A stretch of DNA of 49,857 nucleotides, from contig CAXKVR010000557.1 in assembly GCA_964058845.1 (NCBI GenBank), positions 1 to 49,857 of the forward strand, in the 5' to 3' direction. How positions within the stretch are numbered: position 1 is the first letter of the stretch; each line of letters begins with the position of its first letter. A program made the translations under genes and the position numbers. Positions 35,248-45,429 of this stretch are shown one piece after another. The notes under the pieces are model-generated. The model had not been told where the DNA came from. It saw nothing but the letters and a program-made list of their open reading frames with translations, and made no database searches. Source of the stretch: Carex sylvatica. Its lineage: Eukaryota; Streptophyta; Magnoliopsida; Poales; Cyperaceae.

Positions 35248-35425
35248 GAATTCGTATCCTCTGAGATATCTCAAACTTTGCGCAACTTTATGAAAAATCC
35301 CAACCGTTTAAATTCGTTCTGCACGAATCTCAAAGCACACATAATACTGACGCCTACATCACCCCGAATAGGCACCGGACACGTAGGTCGAGCAAAATTT
35401 GAGATATCTCAGAGGATATGCACTC
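35248..35425. mobile_element. 178-bp Mutator-like MITE, copy 1
   Basis: The ends are GAATTCGTATCCTCTGAG and its partner CTCAGAGGATATGCACTC. Both contain the palindrome TGAGATATCTCA. It is flanked by a perfect 9-bp duplication GCTAGCTAG (35239-35247 and 35426-35434), the length made by Mutator-like transposases. A second copy in opposite orientation lies at 42592-42770. Confidence 0.85.
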
Positions 35426-35711
35426 GCTAGCTAGGCGGCTAGCATTTCGGTAGAGCCAGTAAGCAATTTTGAGTTTTCTAATAAGATTCATTGCTTCTTT
35501 TCGGACTTCCTAGGCAGGATATACGAGTCGGACTGTCAGAGAAGCTCCTAGTGATTCGATTTATTTCAATTTTAAAAAAAAATTACAATTAATTTGTTCA
35601 ATTAAAGTTTATTCTGAAAACAAATCAAATTAGTTCGGTTCAAATCTTATTTAAACTCAAAGTCAAATTGATATAGTTCGTTCGAATTTGTTTCACGAAC
35701 TATTTATGTTC

Positions 35712-36362
35712 TTTTTTTTTTAAACTTTTGACAGTGGCTGTCAAGTATAATTTTTATTAATTAAAACATAAAATTATATCCATTATTTTACATCAAGAAC
35801 ATTGTATACATTAAACTACATCAACATTTTAAAAAAAAACATCAAGATCTAAACATCAACTTCTAAATCTTAACATATAACAACACAAACAACTAAAACA
35901 ACAGAATAAACAAACCATCTTCTTTAGTGGTAGACACTGACTTTCAACATCGGCTAGCCAAGCACGAAGGTGGGGATGTTAGGAGATGAAAGGGATGGCA
36001 ACTAGGGCTATTGCCGCCAACGCTCTGGTGATTCTCCTAACAGTGGTGGAGGACAAGAAAATGCCGATAGATGAGAGAAATGACGACTATGGCTATTATT
36101 GTCAAATATATATTTTTCTGACGGATTGGAGCAGAGATGGGGACAAAGAGGGTTAGGACTTGATGGCAACTAGGAGTTGTTGATGAGAAGGGGTACGTGG
36201 TGGACAAAGGTGGAAGAGAGTGGAGAAGTGAGACGAAAAGGAGTTGAGAAGGCAGAGAGAAGTGGGAGGGACCTGGCAGTGTGGATTACCCCGCTCCCCT
36301 CGGGGAGCGGGAGGCGGCGGTGGAGGAGGAGCGAAGGGTAGCTATTTGGAGGAAGGCGATGC
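35712..36362 (-). pseudogene. Retroposed sequence (processed retrocopy or SINE-like) with poly(A) tail
   Basis: A 651-bp insert is flanked by a perfect direct repeat of 15-16 bp, CGAACTATTTATGTTC (35696-35711 and 36362-36377). In minus orientation it starts with GC-rich DNA and ends with an A10 run (35721-35712). An AATAAA signal (35758-35753) lies about 32 bases before that run. These are the marks of L1-type retroposition of a polyadenylated transcript. The 5' half has a Pro/Leu/Ser-rich open frame with no domain I recognise. The source gene is not in this window. Confidence 0.75.
36290..36311. repeat. Perfect 10-bp stem hairpin with 2-base loop
   Basis: CCCGCTCCCC and GGGGAGCGGG are separated by TC. 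It lies in the 5' part of the retrocopy, so it would form a very stable hairpin in the transcript leader. Confidence 0.95.
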
Positions 36363-36545
36363 GAACTATTTATGTTCAAATCTCAAATCAGCATGTATAG
36401 TTCAAATTAGAGCAACGCCAGTGGTTCAGTGCAAAATCAAGGTTTTATTTCAAATAGGTACAAATAAGTACCTGTTATGATAAGATAAGATCCAATGCAA
36501 TACTTAGTTTAAATTATCCAATTTTTTTTAAAAATAACTAAGGAG

Positions 36546-36730
36546 TAGGGCTGCCAAAAAAATCTCGTAGTTCGTGATTCGATCGACTTTGATTTGAATT
36601 TTTTTCGCAATTAACTCGTTCGATTAAGTTCTTTCTGATACTAATCAAACCAGTTCGATTTGAATCTTATTCAAACTCAAACTCGGATAATTTTGATTTG
36701 GTTTGATTCGTTTGCATATATATTGATAAT
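36546..36730. mobile_element. hAT-like left terminus, TAGGGCTGCC type
   Basis: The end TAGGGCTGCCAAAAA is followed by repeated TTCGATT-like motifs. A similar interior lies at about 35520-35700, which is interrupted by the retrocopy. The right end was not identified. Confidence 0.45.
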
Positions 36731-37434
36731 ATCAATTTACCACTAATCTTAATTACTTAAATCCCTTTTTTAATTAGTTATGAAATTAAACTGGCAACGA
36801 ATAAAATATATATAGTTGTCTTGCGTTAAATATATTAATATATATCTTTGGTATGAATGATCGTAAATTTAAAATTTAGATGCAATTTTTTTTATACACA
36901 ATTAATAAATATTGAATAATTAACTATATATGAATCTTAATCTCAAAGATAAATTGTTAATAAACTACAACAAGTACATAATATCGATAAACATATAATA
37001 AAAATATATATACATAATCATTCAGATTATTTAACTTAAATATCAACTGCTCATTAATTAATGTTATATAAAATATTTGATAAATTAATTTTGTCATAAT
37101 TATAAATATCATGTGATCTAATGTTTTCTGATTTTGAAAAGAATTAAGGAAAATAAAAATAATACAAATTTATCTAATGTATAATATAATAGAGAAAATT
37201 AGCGTATAGTAGAATAGAGAGTATTAACTATTAAGACTAGAATAGAGAATTTTTTTTTGTAACTGTTGTAATTATTTTTTCGGTTATTAATATAATTATT
37301 AGAAGACATTCAGGTTACTAATTTTAAAAAAATAAATATGAAATTAGAAGAGGGAATCGAACAAATATCAAGATAAAATACATATATTCAGTGATGAAAT
37401 GAAACTAGGTAGAACAAGGAATCAAGCAAATATG
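36731..37434. other. AT-rich intergenic DNA
   Basis: I see no gene or repeat structure here. Confidence 0.4.
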
Positions 37435-37442
37435 AAGACCCC

Positions 37443-37822
37443 TAGAATGGAAAAAACGTACCGTGTCGTGCCGTATTGTGACTAACATGCTGTGACTTTG
37501 ATCTCGTGCCGTGACCAAAATGTCAAGTGGTGGTCACGTGCTGTGTCCAAACGTACGTAACTAGTCACGTTTCTCACGTTTAACTATTTTCTCATAATTT
37601 AAGTTAGTTTTTACAAAATTCACCATTTGATTAAGACCTAACGATTCTAATTATACGTGACTCGCGTGATTACGTGCCGTGACCAAAATGTCAAGGGTGG
37701 TCACGGCACGCGACACGCGAGTCACGACACAAAACATGAGTAACACGTGCTGTGTCGTTCCGTACTGTTAACGTGCCGTTTCGTGACAGAGCTGGCTCTG
37801 CCGTGTCATTTTTCCCACACTA
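37443..37822. mobile_element. 380-bp hAT MITE, family A
   Basis: The ends are TAGAATGGAAAAA and TTTTTCCCACACTA (inverted). A perfect 8-bp duplication AAGACCCC lies at 37435-37442 and 37823-37830. The interior is packed with CACG/CGTG and GTGCCGTG motifs. Confidence 0.92.
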
Positions 37823-38140
37823 AAGACCCCTATACTAATTAACTGTCAATATAAATTCCCGGAGATTATGGGTGTTACCGTGTTAGGGTGCATAGATTCC
37901 CTAATTATATACTCTCTTTTTTGTCTTTTATAGCTATGCATTGCGTCTAATTTGCCATTATTATATTAAGAGCGATTTAATTAAACACTAGGATTATCTC
38001 GTTTGTCTCTTCTTTTGACCGGACTCTTACCACCAATTGCAAAACATATCGCATGCGGATCACAATATATATATATATATATAGATTGGCTATTTACTTA
38101 CTTATTATGTGAGGGTATATATTTATATATTATTTTTTTG

Positions 38141-38440
38141 TTTTCAAAATTCAAAAAGTCGATCTGAACTATTAGATGTGATCTCTATATTGAAATGTGA
38201 TTGGAGACCAAATTTTACATTTTTCTAAATTTTTTTACTATTTATTAAGCCACTTTGAAAATCACTGATCCAACGATGACTTAACAAAACAGTAAAATCA
38301 GAAGTTATCGTTGAATCAGCGATTTTCAAAGTGGCTTAATAAATAGTAAAAAAATTCAGAAAATTGTACAATATGGTCTCCAAGCACATTTCAATATAGA
38401 GATCATATCTAACAATTCAGATCGACTTTTTGTATTTTAA
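38141..38440. mobile_element. 300-bp foldback MITE forming a near-perfect hairpin
   Basis: The arms run from AAAATTCAAAAAGTCGATC on the left to GATCGACTTTTTGTATTTT on the right and pair almost throughout, including CCACTTTGAAAATCACTGA with TCAGCGATTTTCAAAGTGG. The loop is about 25 bases. It belongs to the GTTTGGAGACC family. Confidence 0.75.
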
Positions 38441-38500
38441 AAAAGTTAACTGCCTCTGTTTTAAAAACGTTAACTATCTTTGTTTTAAAAACGTTAATAA
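38441..38500. repeat. Short tandem repeat, about 27-bp unit
   Basis: The unit GTTTTAAAAACGTTAAC with its flank occurs twice in succession just behind the hairpin element. Confidence 0.6.
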
Positions 38501-38823
38501 ATTAAAATTTAAATCATAAACGTTAAGATAAAACCGTTACATGTGATCTATGTTATTTTCTCTATGTGATCATTAAAAAAAATGTTGCATTTCGATTTTG
38601 TTTTTATGTGAATCAATCATTTGAAAAATCAACGTCTAAAAATTATCCACATAGTGTGTTTTTACAAGTTATTGATGACAATCAAAACAAAGTAATATGT
38701 CAAAATTTTTTACATGTGCATAGATAAAATAATATAAATCATATCAAACAGTTTTATTTTGACTTTTAAATTTTAAATTTTGAGTTATTAAATTTTTTAA
38801 AAATGAAGGCATTTGAATCCTCC

Positions 38824-38824
38824 T

Positions 38825-38858
<34 letters not shown>
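38824..38858. repeat. (CA)n(TA)n microsatellite at MITE insertion point
   Basis: About 27 bases of CA repeat run into TA repeat that borders the element at 38859. Confidence 0.9.
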
Positions 38859-38861
<3 letters not shown>

Positions 38862-39266
38862 GAACATGCTAGGCTATGCGTAGCATAGAGGACCTCCGTA
38901 CAACGACTCAATATTTGATTTTTTTGAAATCCTAACGGTCGATCTGAACCGTTAATCTTGTTCTCCATATTAATATGTGTTTGGAGACCAAATTTTATAT
39001 TTTTTGGAATTTGTTTACTATTTTTTTAGATTTATTGAAAATTGCTGTTTTTTTATGGTCCAGATTTACTGAAAACAGCGATTTTCAATAAATCTAAACA
39101 AATAGTAAAAAAATTCCAAAAAATGTAAAATTTGGTCTCCAAACACATATTAATATGGAGAACAAGATGAACGGTTCGGATCGACCGTTAAAATTTTGAA
39201 AAATTGAATATTGAGCCGTTGCACGGAGGCCCTCTATGCTACGCATAGCATGCTAGCATATTCCTA
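38859..39266. mobile_element. 408-bp foldback MITE in TA repeat, second copy
   Basis: It is nearly identical in its arms to 18481-18887 (TAGGAACATGCTAGGCTATG and TGCTAGCATATTCCTA at the ends). The asymmetric loop (TTATGGTCCAGATTTACTG) is the reverse complement of the loop in the first copy, so the two elements sit in opposite orientations. Confidence 0.85.
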
Positions 39267-40086
39267 TACACACACTGAGACTCTATGAGATTAAGGAGCA
39301 CCACCTTCGAACATAAAAAGATCCATATTTCTTTAACAATATTTCGTACAAAATAAATTAAATAATTTGAATCTAATTAATATGATCCGTCAGTACGCTT
39401 TACAAATCTGCAACCCCACATGGCAAACCGATCGACCCTACTTATTTATTTATTTAGAAAACAAATACTCAACTTAAAAATCATTTCTCTATTAACATAG
39501 GCACGTTTTATTAATTAGCAGATTAATTAGAAGGGGACGCGCGAAACCGCTGGCGGTACTGGAAAGCTGGAACGCAATACAGCGCGGGAAGAATTATACG
39601 AATATATTAATTATACCGTTACCCCAGTACCATTTTCATATGATATTAATTGTTTCATTAATTAATTGATTGATTGCTAATGAGTGGACTTAGTGGGCTA
39701 CTGAGACCTAATCCATGTTAACAGTATAATACAACAGTGCCAATTAATTAATTTCGCATGGCTCGAGGAGTACCTGTTGAAAATATGTTAAATATATAGT
39801 AGAGAGATGCTTTTATGTTTTATCCCTGCTAAATCATGAATTTCAGGAATTCGACACTGTTGGCACTTATTGCCTCCTAAATAAATAATGAGAAAAATTC
39901 AAGCACGGTATTAAAAAAATAATTTTACTGGTATATATATCGGATGTATTCATGTTATGTACCTATATAATGGAGCTATATATATATATATATATATAGG
40001 TATTTGCTTTCAACTTTTCGTTTCCTGTCACTGTTAATGTCATTATAAAAGTTCAATTGAGCTCTGTCACTTTGGTTTGCACTTGT
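39267..40086. other. Intergenic DNA
   Basis: There is a short GC-richer stretch (39530-39590) and a (TA)n run near 39977-40000. I see no gene. Confidence 0.4.
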
Positions 40087-40095
40087 CACCTTTCT

Positions 40096-40577
40096 AGAAT
40101 TTTTTTTACAAACCATAATTAATTAAATTGATTTTAGCAAAACAGTATGATTATTTTTTTTTTTTACAAAAACCACAAGGTTCGAATCTTCAATTCGGTC
40201 TCCAAATTTTACTTTTTGGAGAGACCGAATTAGGAATTCGGTCTCCATATTTTCTCTGTTTTGGCCCCTGTTTCGGCTAGTTTCAGCTCCTGTTTCGTCT
40301 TGTTTCAGCACACATTTCAACTTTTCTCGAACAACATGTATTTATGTGATATATTTTCTTTGTTTTGGCTCCTGTTTCGACCTATTTCTGCCAGGAACAA
40401 TCCCTCTTTCAGCCTATTTCTGTCAGGGACAAAATCTGTTTCTGTCAGGGACATCTCCTGTTTCAAAATATAGGGAGACTGAATTGGGGATTCGGTCTTT
40501 ATAATTTTTGTAAAAAAAAAAATCACACTGTTTTGCTAAAATTAATTTAGTTAATTATGGTTTCTAAAAAAAAAATT
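40096..40577. mobile_element. 482-bp Mutator-like MITE with TIRs of about 75 bp
   Basis: The terminal inverted repeats include ACAAACCATAATTAATTAAA and TTAGCAAAACAGT on the left, with their inverse on the right. A 9-bp duplication CACCTTTCT lies at 40087-40095 and 40578-40586, and the direct match extends to 11 bp. The middle has several CCTGTTTCGGC/TTTCTGTCAGGGAC repeats and two GAATTCGGTCTCC motifs. Confidence 0.85.
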
Positions 40578-40689
40578 CACCTTTCTATCTCGAAACGCAC
40601 AATACTTTTGTATTGTAACGCTTTTAATTTTAATCGGAAATTCTAGTTGACCGTCTGACCGACCTGATCCCAGTGCAAGTAATACAGTA

Positions 40690-40790
40690 ACGGGCGGATC
40701 TACAATTTTTGTTATGATAGAATACTAATTGGATTCAAATTCATTAATTTATTGGATATACAATTACAATTTTATCTCTATAACTATGTT
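40690..40790. mobile_element. hAT family B end fragment
   Basis: ACGGGCGGATCTAC followed by GATTCAAATTCATTAA resembles one end of the family B elements. The other end was not found. Confidence 0.35.
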
Positions 40791-42591
40791 TATTATAAAA
40801 TTTGTTATAATCATAAAACGAATAAAACGAGTGATACAGTATTGAAATATTTTTAATAAGCTAATTAAAAATTCGTTTGACGCAATTCAAAGTTGGTCTG
40901 TTCTTAGCCAATTAGCAAATTAAAGTAAAAGTTTAGATAAAAATTTAATCAGAATATAAGTGTTGAATAATAAAGGCACAAAAGGTTTGGCCAATCCATT
41001 TCTTAGAATTGTAATAAGAGATTTCACCATCAAATCTTTCTCTTTTATTCTATTTACGAAATAGAGTATTACATTATCCCGAAAAAAAAGAAATACACAT
41101 AATCGACCAAAATTCAGAACAAATTGATTCAAAGAATCAGACTAACTCAAATTAGAGGTAGGTACTACATTGTATGATTGTATGAATACCTCCTTGATCA
41201 TATATTAATAAGTTTTTATTAAATTAATAATTATACGCTTCGTCATTGATAATTAATTAATTCTCATTAGAACTTTTCGTTCATTTGATTTCTGCATCTG
41301 TCCTAATAGTATGAACATCTTTTCTCCATCATAACGGATTATTTATTATACATGGGTGTTAAATGTTAATTCAACATATTATATTATATTATATTACATT
41401 TATATCAGAAAAAAGCACGAGCAAAGATGGAAAAGAGATGAGACATAAAAGATGGGACCAATTCGGCTGCTCTCTGAATAGAAGAGTATGACTCTTATAT
41501 TCTAAATTGAACTGTTTATATATGTTAAAATCTGTATATAAAAAAATTCAATTTTAAATAACAGGTTCTGCTCAGTGGAGTCGGATCCAAAAGATGAGTC
41601 AAGACTGTCAGCGAGAGGTACGTAGGTCGAGGTGGTAATAAAAGGCATGCAGTGCAAGTTGGCCATGTCCAGTTGGCATGGAGCCATTTCCAGTTGCCAT
41701 GCATGCATAATGCATTATTGATTGCATTGCACCTCTAGGTCCTCTACAATTTCCATGACAACGCGCAACAGGTTTGACTGGCCTAACAGCTGGTTAGGAT
41801 CTTCTGCGGCAAATTTATCCAAACTTCAGTGTGGTTTACTTCACTTGCATGATTTATCTTAGGATTTCACTGCAAAATATATATGCCATAAATTTTTAGA
41901 GAATGTTAGAGAAAATAATTTGACAATAGAGCTATTGGTTTTGGTTGTATAGGTATAGGTAAAATATTTGTAATGCTTTTAGTTATAAGGAAGATGTTGT
42001 TTTTTGTCATCAGATCAAAATTGATTCTCTTAATATGTCATTTTTAATAGACTTTATGGTTAATTTGTTATATTATTAGTTAGGTACAAATTAGGCACTC
42101 TAAACAGATTTCTACTAGCAGAATACACGTCATTAAATGCTCTTGCTTTTCCTGAGAGATTATAAAATTTATTGAAAACTTTTCTCCTGTAAAAGAAATA
42201 TCTCAGAAACCTCATGAAGAGCTTTCTGTGGAATAAACTTTTCAACCAAAATGTGTCCTGTGTTAATTTTTCAAGCCACAAAAACCTAAAAAAGACAAAA
42301 ACAATCATCAAAAAGCTTCGATTTAAGAAAAAGAAAAAAAAAAAATCACCTAAATCTCCCAATTGGCCCATGAAAGGGGAGGAGGTTGTTTGATACGCAA
42401 TCGGTCTCTTGATGTTCCTCTTTTTTATTATTTTTCTTTCATCCAACTTTTACACTCAGCCACATATTCACGAACGAGATTAAATTAAAAAAGGGGTAAA
42501 AAATAGTAATAAAAAAATAGCAGGAGATAATCAATATGCTATGCGAATTAAGTTGCAAAGAAACAAATGGATAAAACGGGTCCGTGATGAG
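40791..42591. other. Intergenic DNA
   Basis: I see no gene. Two hydrophobic minus-strand frames (40920-41132 and 42060-42446) look like chance translation of A/T-rich DNA. A CATGCATGCATAATGCAT cluster lies near 41698. Confidence 0.4.
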
Positions 42592-42770
42592 GAGTGCGTA
42601 TCCTCTGAGATATCTCAACTTTTGCGTGACCGACGTGTCCGATGCCTATTCGGGGGTGATGTAGGGATCAGTATTATGTGTGCTTTGAGATTCGTGCATA
42701 ACGTATTTAAACGGTTGAGATTTTCCATAAAGTCACGCAAAGTTTGAGATATCTCAGAGGATACGAATTC
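42592..42770. mobile_element. 179-bp Mutator-like MITE, copy 2, opposite orientation
   Basis: The ends GAGTGCGTATCCTCTGAG and CTCAGAGGATACGAATTC are those of the copy at 35248 swapped left to right. The TGAGATATCTCA palindromes are intact. The flanks (GATGAGGAG and GTTGAGGAG) suggest a 9-bp duplication with one mismatch, but the boundary is ambiguous by three bases. Confidence 0.8.
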
Positions 42771-43492
42771 GTTGAGGAGTGGATATACAAGTTGGCCAAT
42801 TGGCCGACAGCCGCCATTTCTGTCAAATCTCTTGTTTTCTTGAAGTTGACAATTGAGCCTCAACAGTGTATTTCTGTCGCCTTCTATTAAATATTGAAGT
42901 TAGCACAACGAATTTATATCGTGTTTGAATGGATATAAGATTGATTTTCTTAACCATTTATATATATAATTGAGACTTGTGGCATCTGAAGTAAAATTCA
43001 CTGAAAGTATGAAATGAGATTGTAGGTTTTAGTGTACTCTTAAAAAATTATTCGATTGTCAATCAATGTCGATAAAATGAAATTCTTGATATTTCGAAGT
43101 GCTCATTGAATAATTAATTTATTTTTGAATTGCACCAATTTGTTGTACAAGCTCATGTTAATTATTGAGTATGAAAGGGAAAGAAATTATAGAAAAATCA
43201 ATTACGCGGCCCGTGGTGTGTACAAATTGTACCAACCGGCCCAAAATTAAATCTATTCATTTGTATTACTCGAGGCTTTATATGTTCTTGGGCCATAAAT
43301 AATAATCCAATGTTATACCTAATTGGGCCTGAAGTATCAATAGTAACAAAGCATAAAATATTTCGAGCCCAATTATATATCTTCGCGAGGTGTATGCTGT
43401 GCAACAGACGCACCAATTGATTGGTAAGAAAAGAGAAATCAAATTCAAAGCCGCGCCACCGTCGGAGCTGTTTGGATTCGGATTTTTTCGAA
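42771..43492. other. Upstream region of the CENP-X gene
   Basis: I see no separate gene here. The last 200 bases are the probable promoter and leader. No TATA box stands out. Confidence 0.4.
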
Positions 43493-44518
43493 ATGGAAGA
43501 GAAGTTTGATCCTGTGCGTCATTAGAATACTCTTGCACTATTCCAATCGTTATTTCTAATGTTAAAAATCTTTTATCAAACCGAATTTTGAGTGTACTGA
43601 TGTGATCAGGATCTCATTCACGCGATTTACAAGCTGGTTTGGAGCAGGCGAAGCAAAAAGGTCGAAGGGAACGAAGCCATCGATCTGGAGGTATGTTGTA
43701 ATCTTCGAGTTTAAATCTAAGTGGTGCTCAATTTTGTAGTGGTTTAGATTTAGTTTCAGTTTGCTTCGTGTATGTGAGAAGAATTAGATGACCTAACCAA
43801 ATTAGTACTTGAACATTTAAAAGTTCATGCTGGATTAAACTGGACTGAAGGTGGCACTGTTCTGATTGAGCAATCTTTTTGAAAAGCCACGGAGCAATTT
43901 GTACTGAGATTATGGATTTGTTTCCATATATCAAAAGTTGGCATTGATGTAGTGATGTAATTGTTTGGTACAGCAGGCTGGCCCAAGCACATCAAAGAAG
44001 AGTCGAGCGACAACAGGTACTTCGTTACTATATAAAATTTATATATACCGTTAAATTTAACTTTTCTAGTGATGCATGATCAACTTATCCATGTATAAAA
44101 TATTAAAATGTAAGAACTAAGACCAATCCTCAAATATAAGCAAGCACATAATAACTAAAACCTGCATTATTTACCCGGTTGCATCCTGATACTTACATAG
44201 TATCTTTTAATATGCAAGTTATAATTTTTTTGATCCGTTTTACTTATAACTTCTTCATGATAACAGCTAATGCCAGTGCACTGAAAGTAAGTTGTGAGCT
44301 TCTGAGGTTATTTGTTGCAGGTGCTCATGCTTTCATTTATATAGTTCAATAAAGATCATAAAAGTTATTTAAACTAAATCTTTGATCATCCATTAAATAA
44401 TTAATTAATCACAGAGGCTATTCAGCGTGCCGCCTTAATTGCTGAAGCTGAAGGAATTGACACCATTGAGCCTACTCATCTGGAGAGAGTGCTTCCTCAA
44501 CTTCTTTTGGACTTCTAA
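43493..44518 (+). CDS. CENPX: CENP-X / MHF2, histone-fold protein of kinetochore and FANCM pathway, five exons
   Basis: The exons are 43493-43513, 43610-43690, 43974-44016, 44267-44320 and 44415-44518, all with GT/AG borders. They give 100 residues (MEEKFDP, DLIHAIYKLVWSRR, ANASALKVSCELLRLFVA, EAIQRAALIAEAEG) with the typical ending EPTHLERVLPQLLLDF. The family has a histone fold and pairs with CENP-S (MHF1). The pair binds DNA with FANCM, and in plants limits crossovers together with it; it also joins the constitutive centromere network. Length and order match plant homologues. The first exon is only 21 bp. Exon 3 has a NAGNAG acceptor (43971-43976), so an isoform one glutamine shorter is possible. 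The gene ends about 0.9 kb from the convergent receptor kinase. Confidence 0.93.
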
Positions 44519-45429
44519 GACTATGGAAATGAATATTCCAATAGTAGGTAGGTTCCATGAAAGTTCTACAATACTGTTCTTTGGACATTTATGATGAGAA
44601 ATTTGGGGCTCTTTGGTCTTTCAAAGAATAGTATGCATTCTTGACTGTGCTAAGATCTTGACTCTGAGATCAGAATTCCATTAATTATTAGTTTTTTAAG
44701 TTAAAAGTCATTTAAATTTCCTTTTTCTCATTCATGTACTCATTATTTTTGCATTTCAGATTACTTGTATCAGTTAGTGGTCCTGTGCAATGTAAATTTT
44801 TTATTTATGACTAGCAAAAAGTCAAACATCAAAGCATTTGTCTTTCTTTTTTTTTCTTCTTTTGACTGAATTTGAATCGGTGGAAGTTATGGCGTAGCTA
44901 CATATTATTTAGTTTCTATGGTATCTGTATTGTTGAAAATTGATATACACCCTATTGAAAAGTTCAAAGTATAATGATTGCAACGCTGATTTGGTTGTTT
45001 AAATATTTATATTGAAAATTGACTCATATTAGATGTACCAGTCAGATGAAAAAGACCAGAGAGAGATGTTTGTGCAGTTGAGTTGTAGGAACAAAGTTCA
45101 AATGAAAACAGAAATAAATGATTATAAAAAAAAATCCTAAAGGACTTTATTTTCAAATCAGTCCAATTTATTAAAGTTTTGAAATAATATGTAGAACAAA
45201 TAAAATATGTTAGGACTTGGACTTCGAATCCTACCAAGAGTGATCAAATTAAAAAAATATGAATTCCAGATCAGGTATGCTTTAGATGACTCTATTTGAA
45301 TATGAATAATTCATTTTACAATAGATAGAAACAAACAATACTGTTTTAAGGATGGCTTTCTAATTTCCACCTAAATTGAAAACACAAAAGATGGCAGAAG
45401 TCCTTCCTTGTGGAAAAATAGTTAGAAGT
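44519..45429. other. Shared 3' region between convergent genes
   Basis: It contains the 3' ends of CENP-X and the kinase. I see no further gene. Confidence 0.5.

Noticed and set aside
36170..36379. 69-codon Pro/Leu/Ser-rich minus-strand frame
   Set aside because: It begins within the target duplication outside the retrocopy, so the start cannot be native. The insert itself is reported instead.
38744..38968. Minus-strand frame with Cys-Val repeats
   Set aside because: It is the translation of the CA microsatellite.
40920..41132. Hydrophobic 70-codon minus-strand frame that recalls plastid membrane proteins
   Set aside because: I could not match it to a specific plastid gene, and AT-rich DNA yields such frames by chance. 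A search against a plastome would decide.
41502..41708. 68-codon minus-strand frame
   Set aside because: No motif; it overlaps a CATGCATG-rich stretch and has no gene context.
42060..42446. 128-codon minus-strand frame rich in Phe
   Set aside because: It contains a translated A/T run and no recognisable motif; no promoter or splice context.
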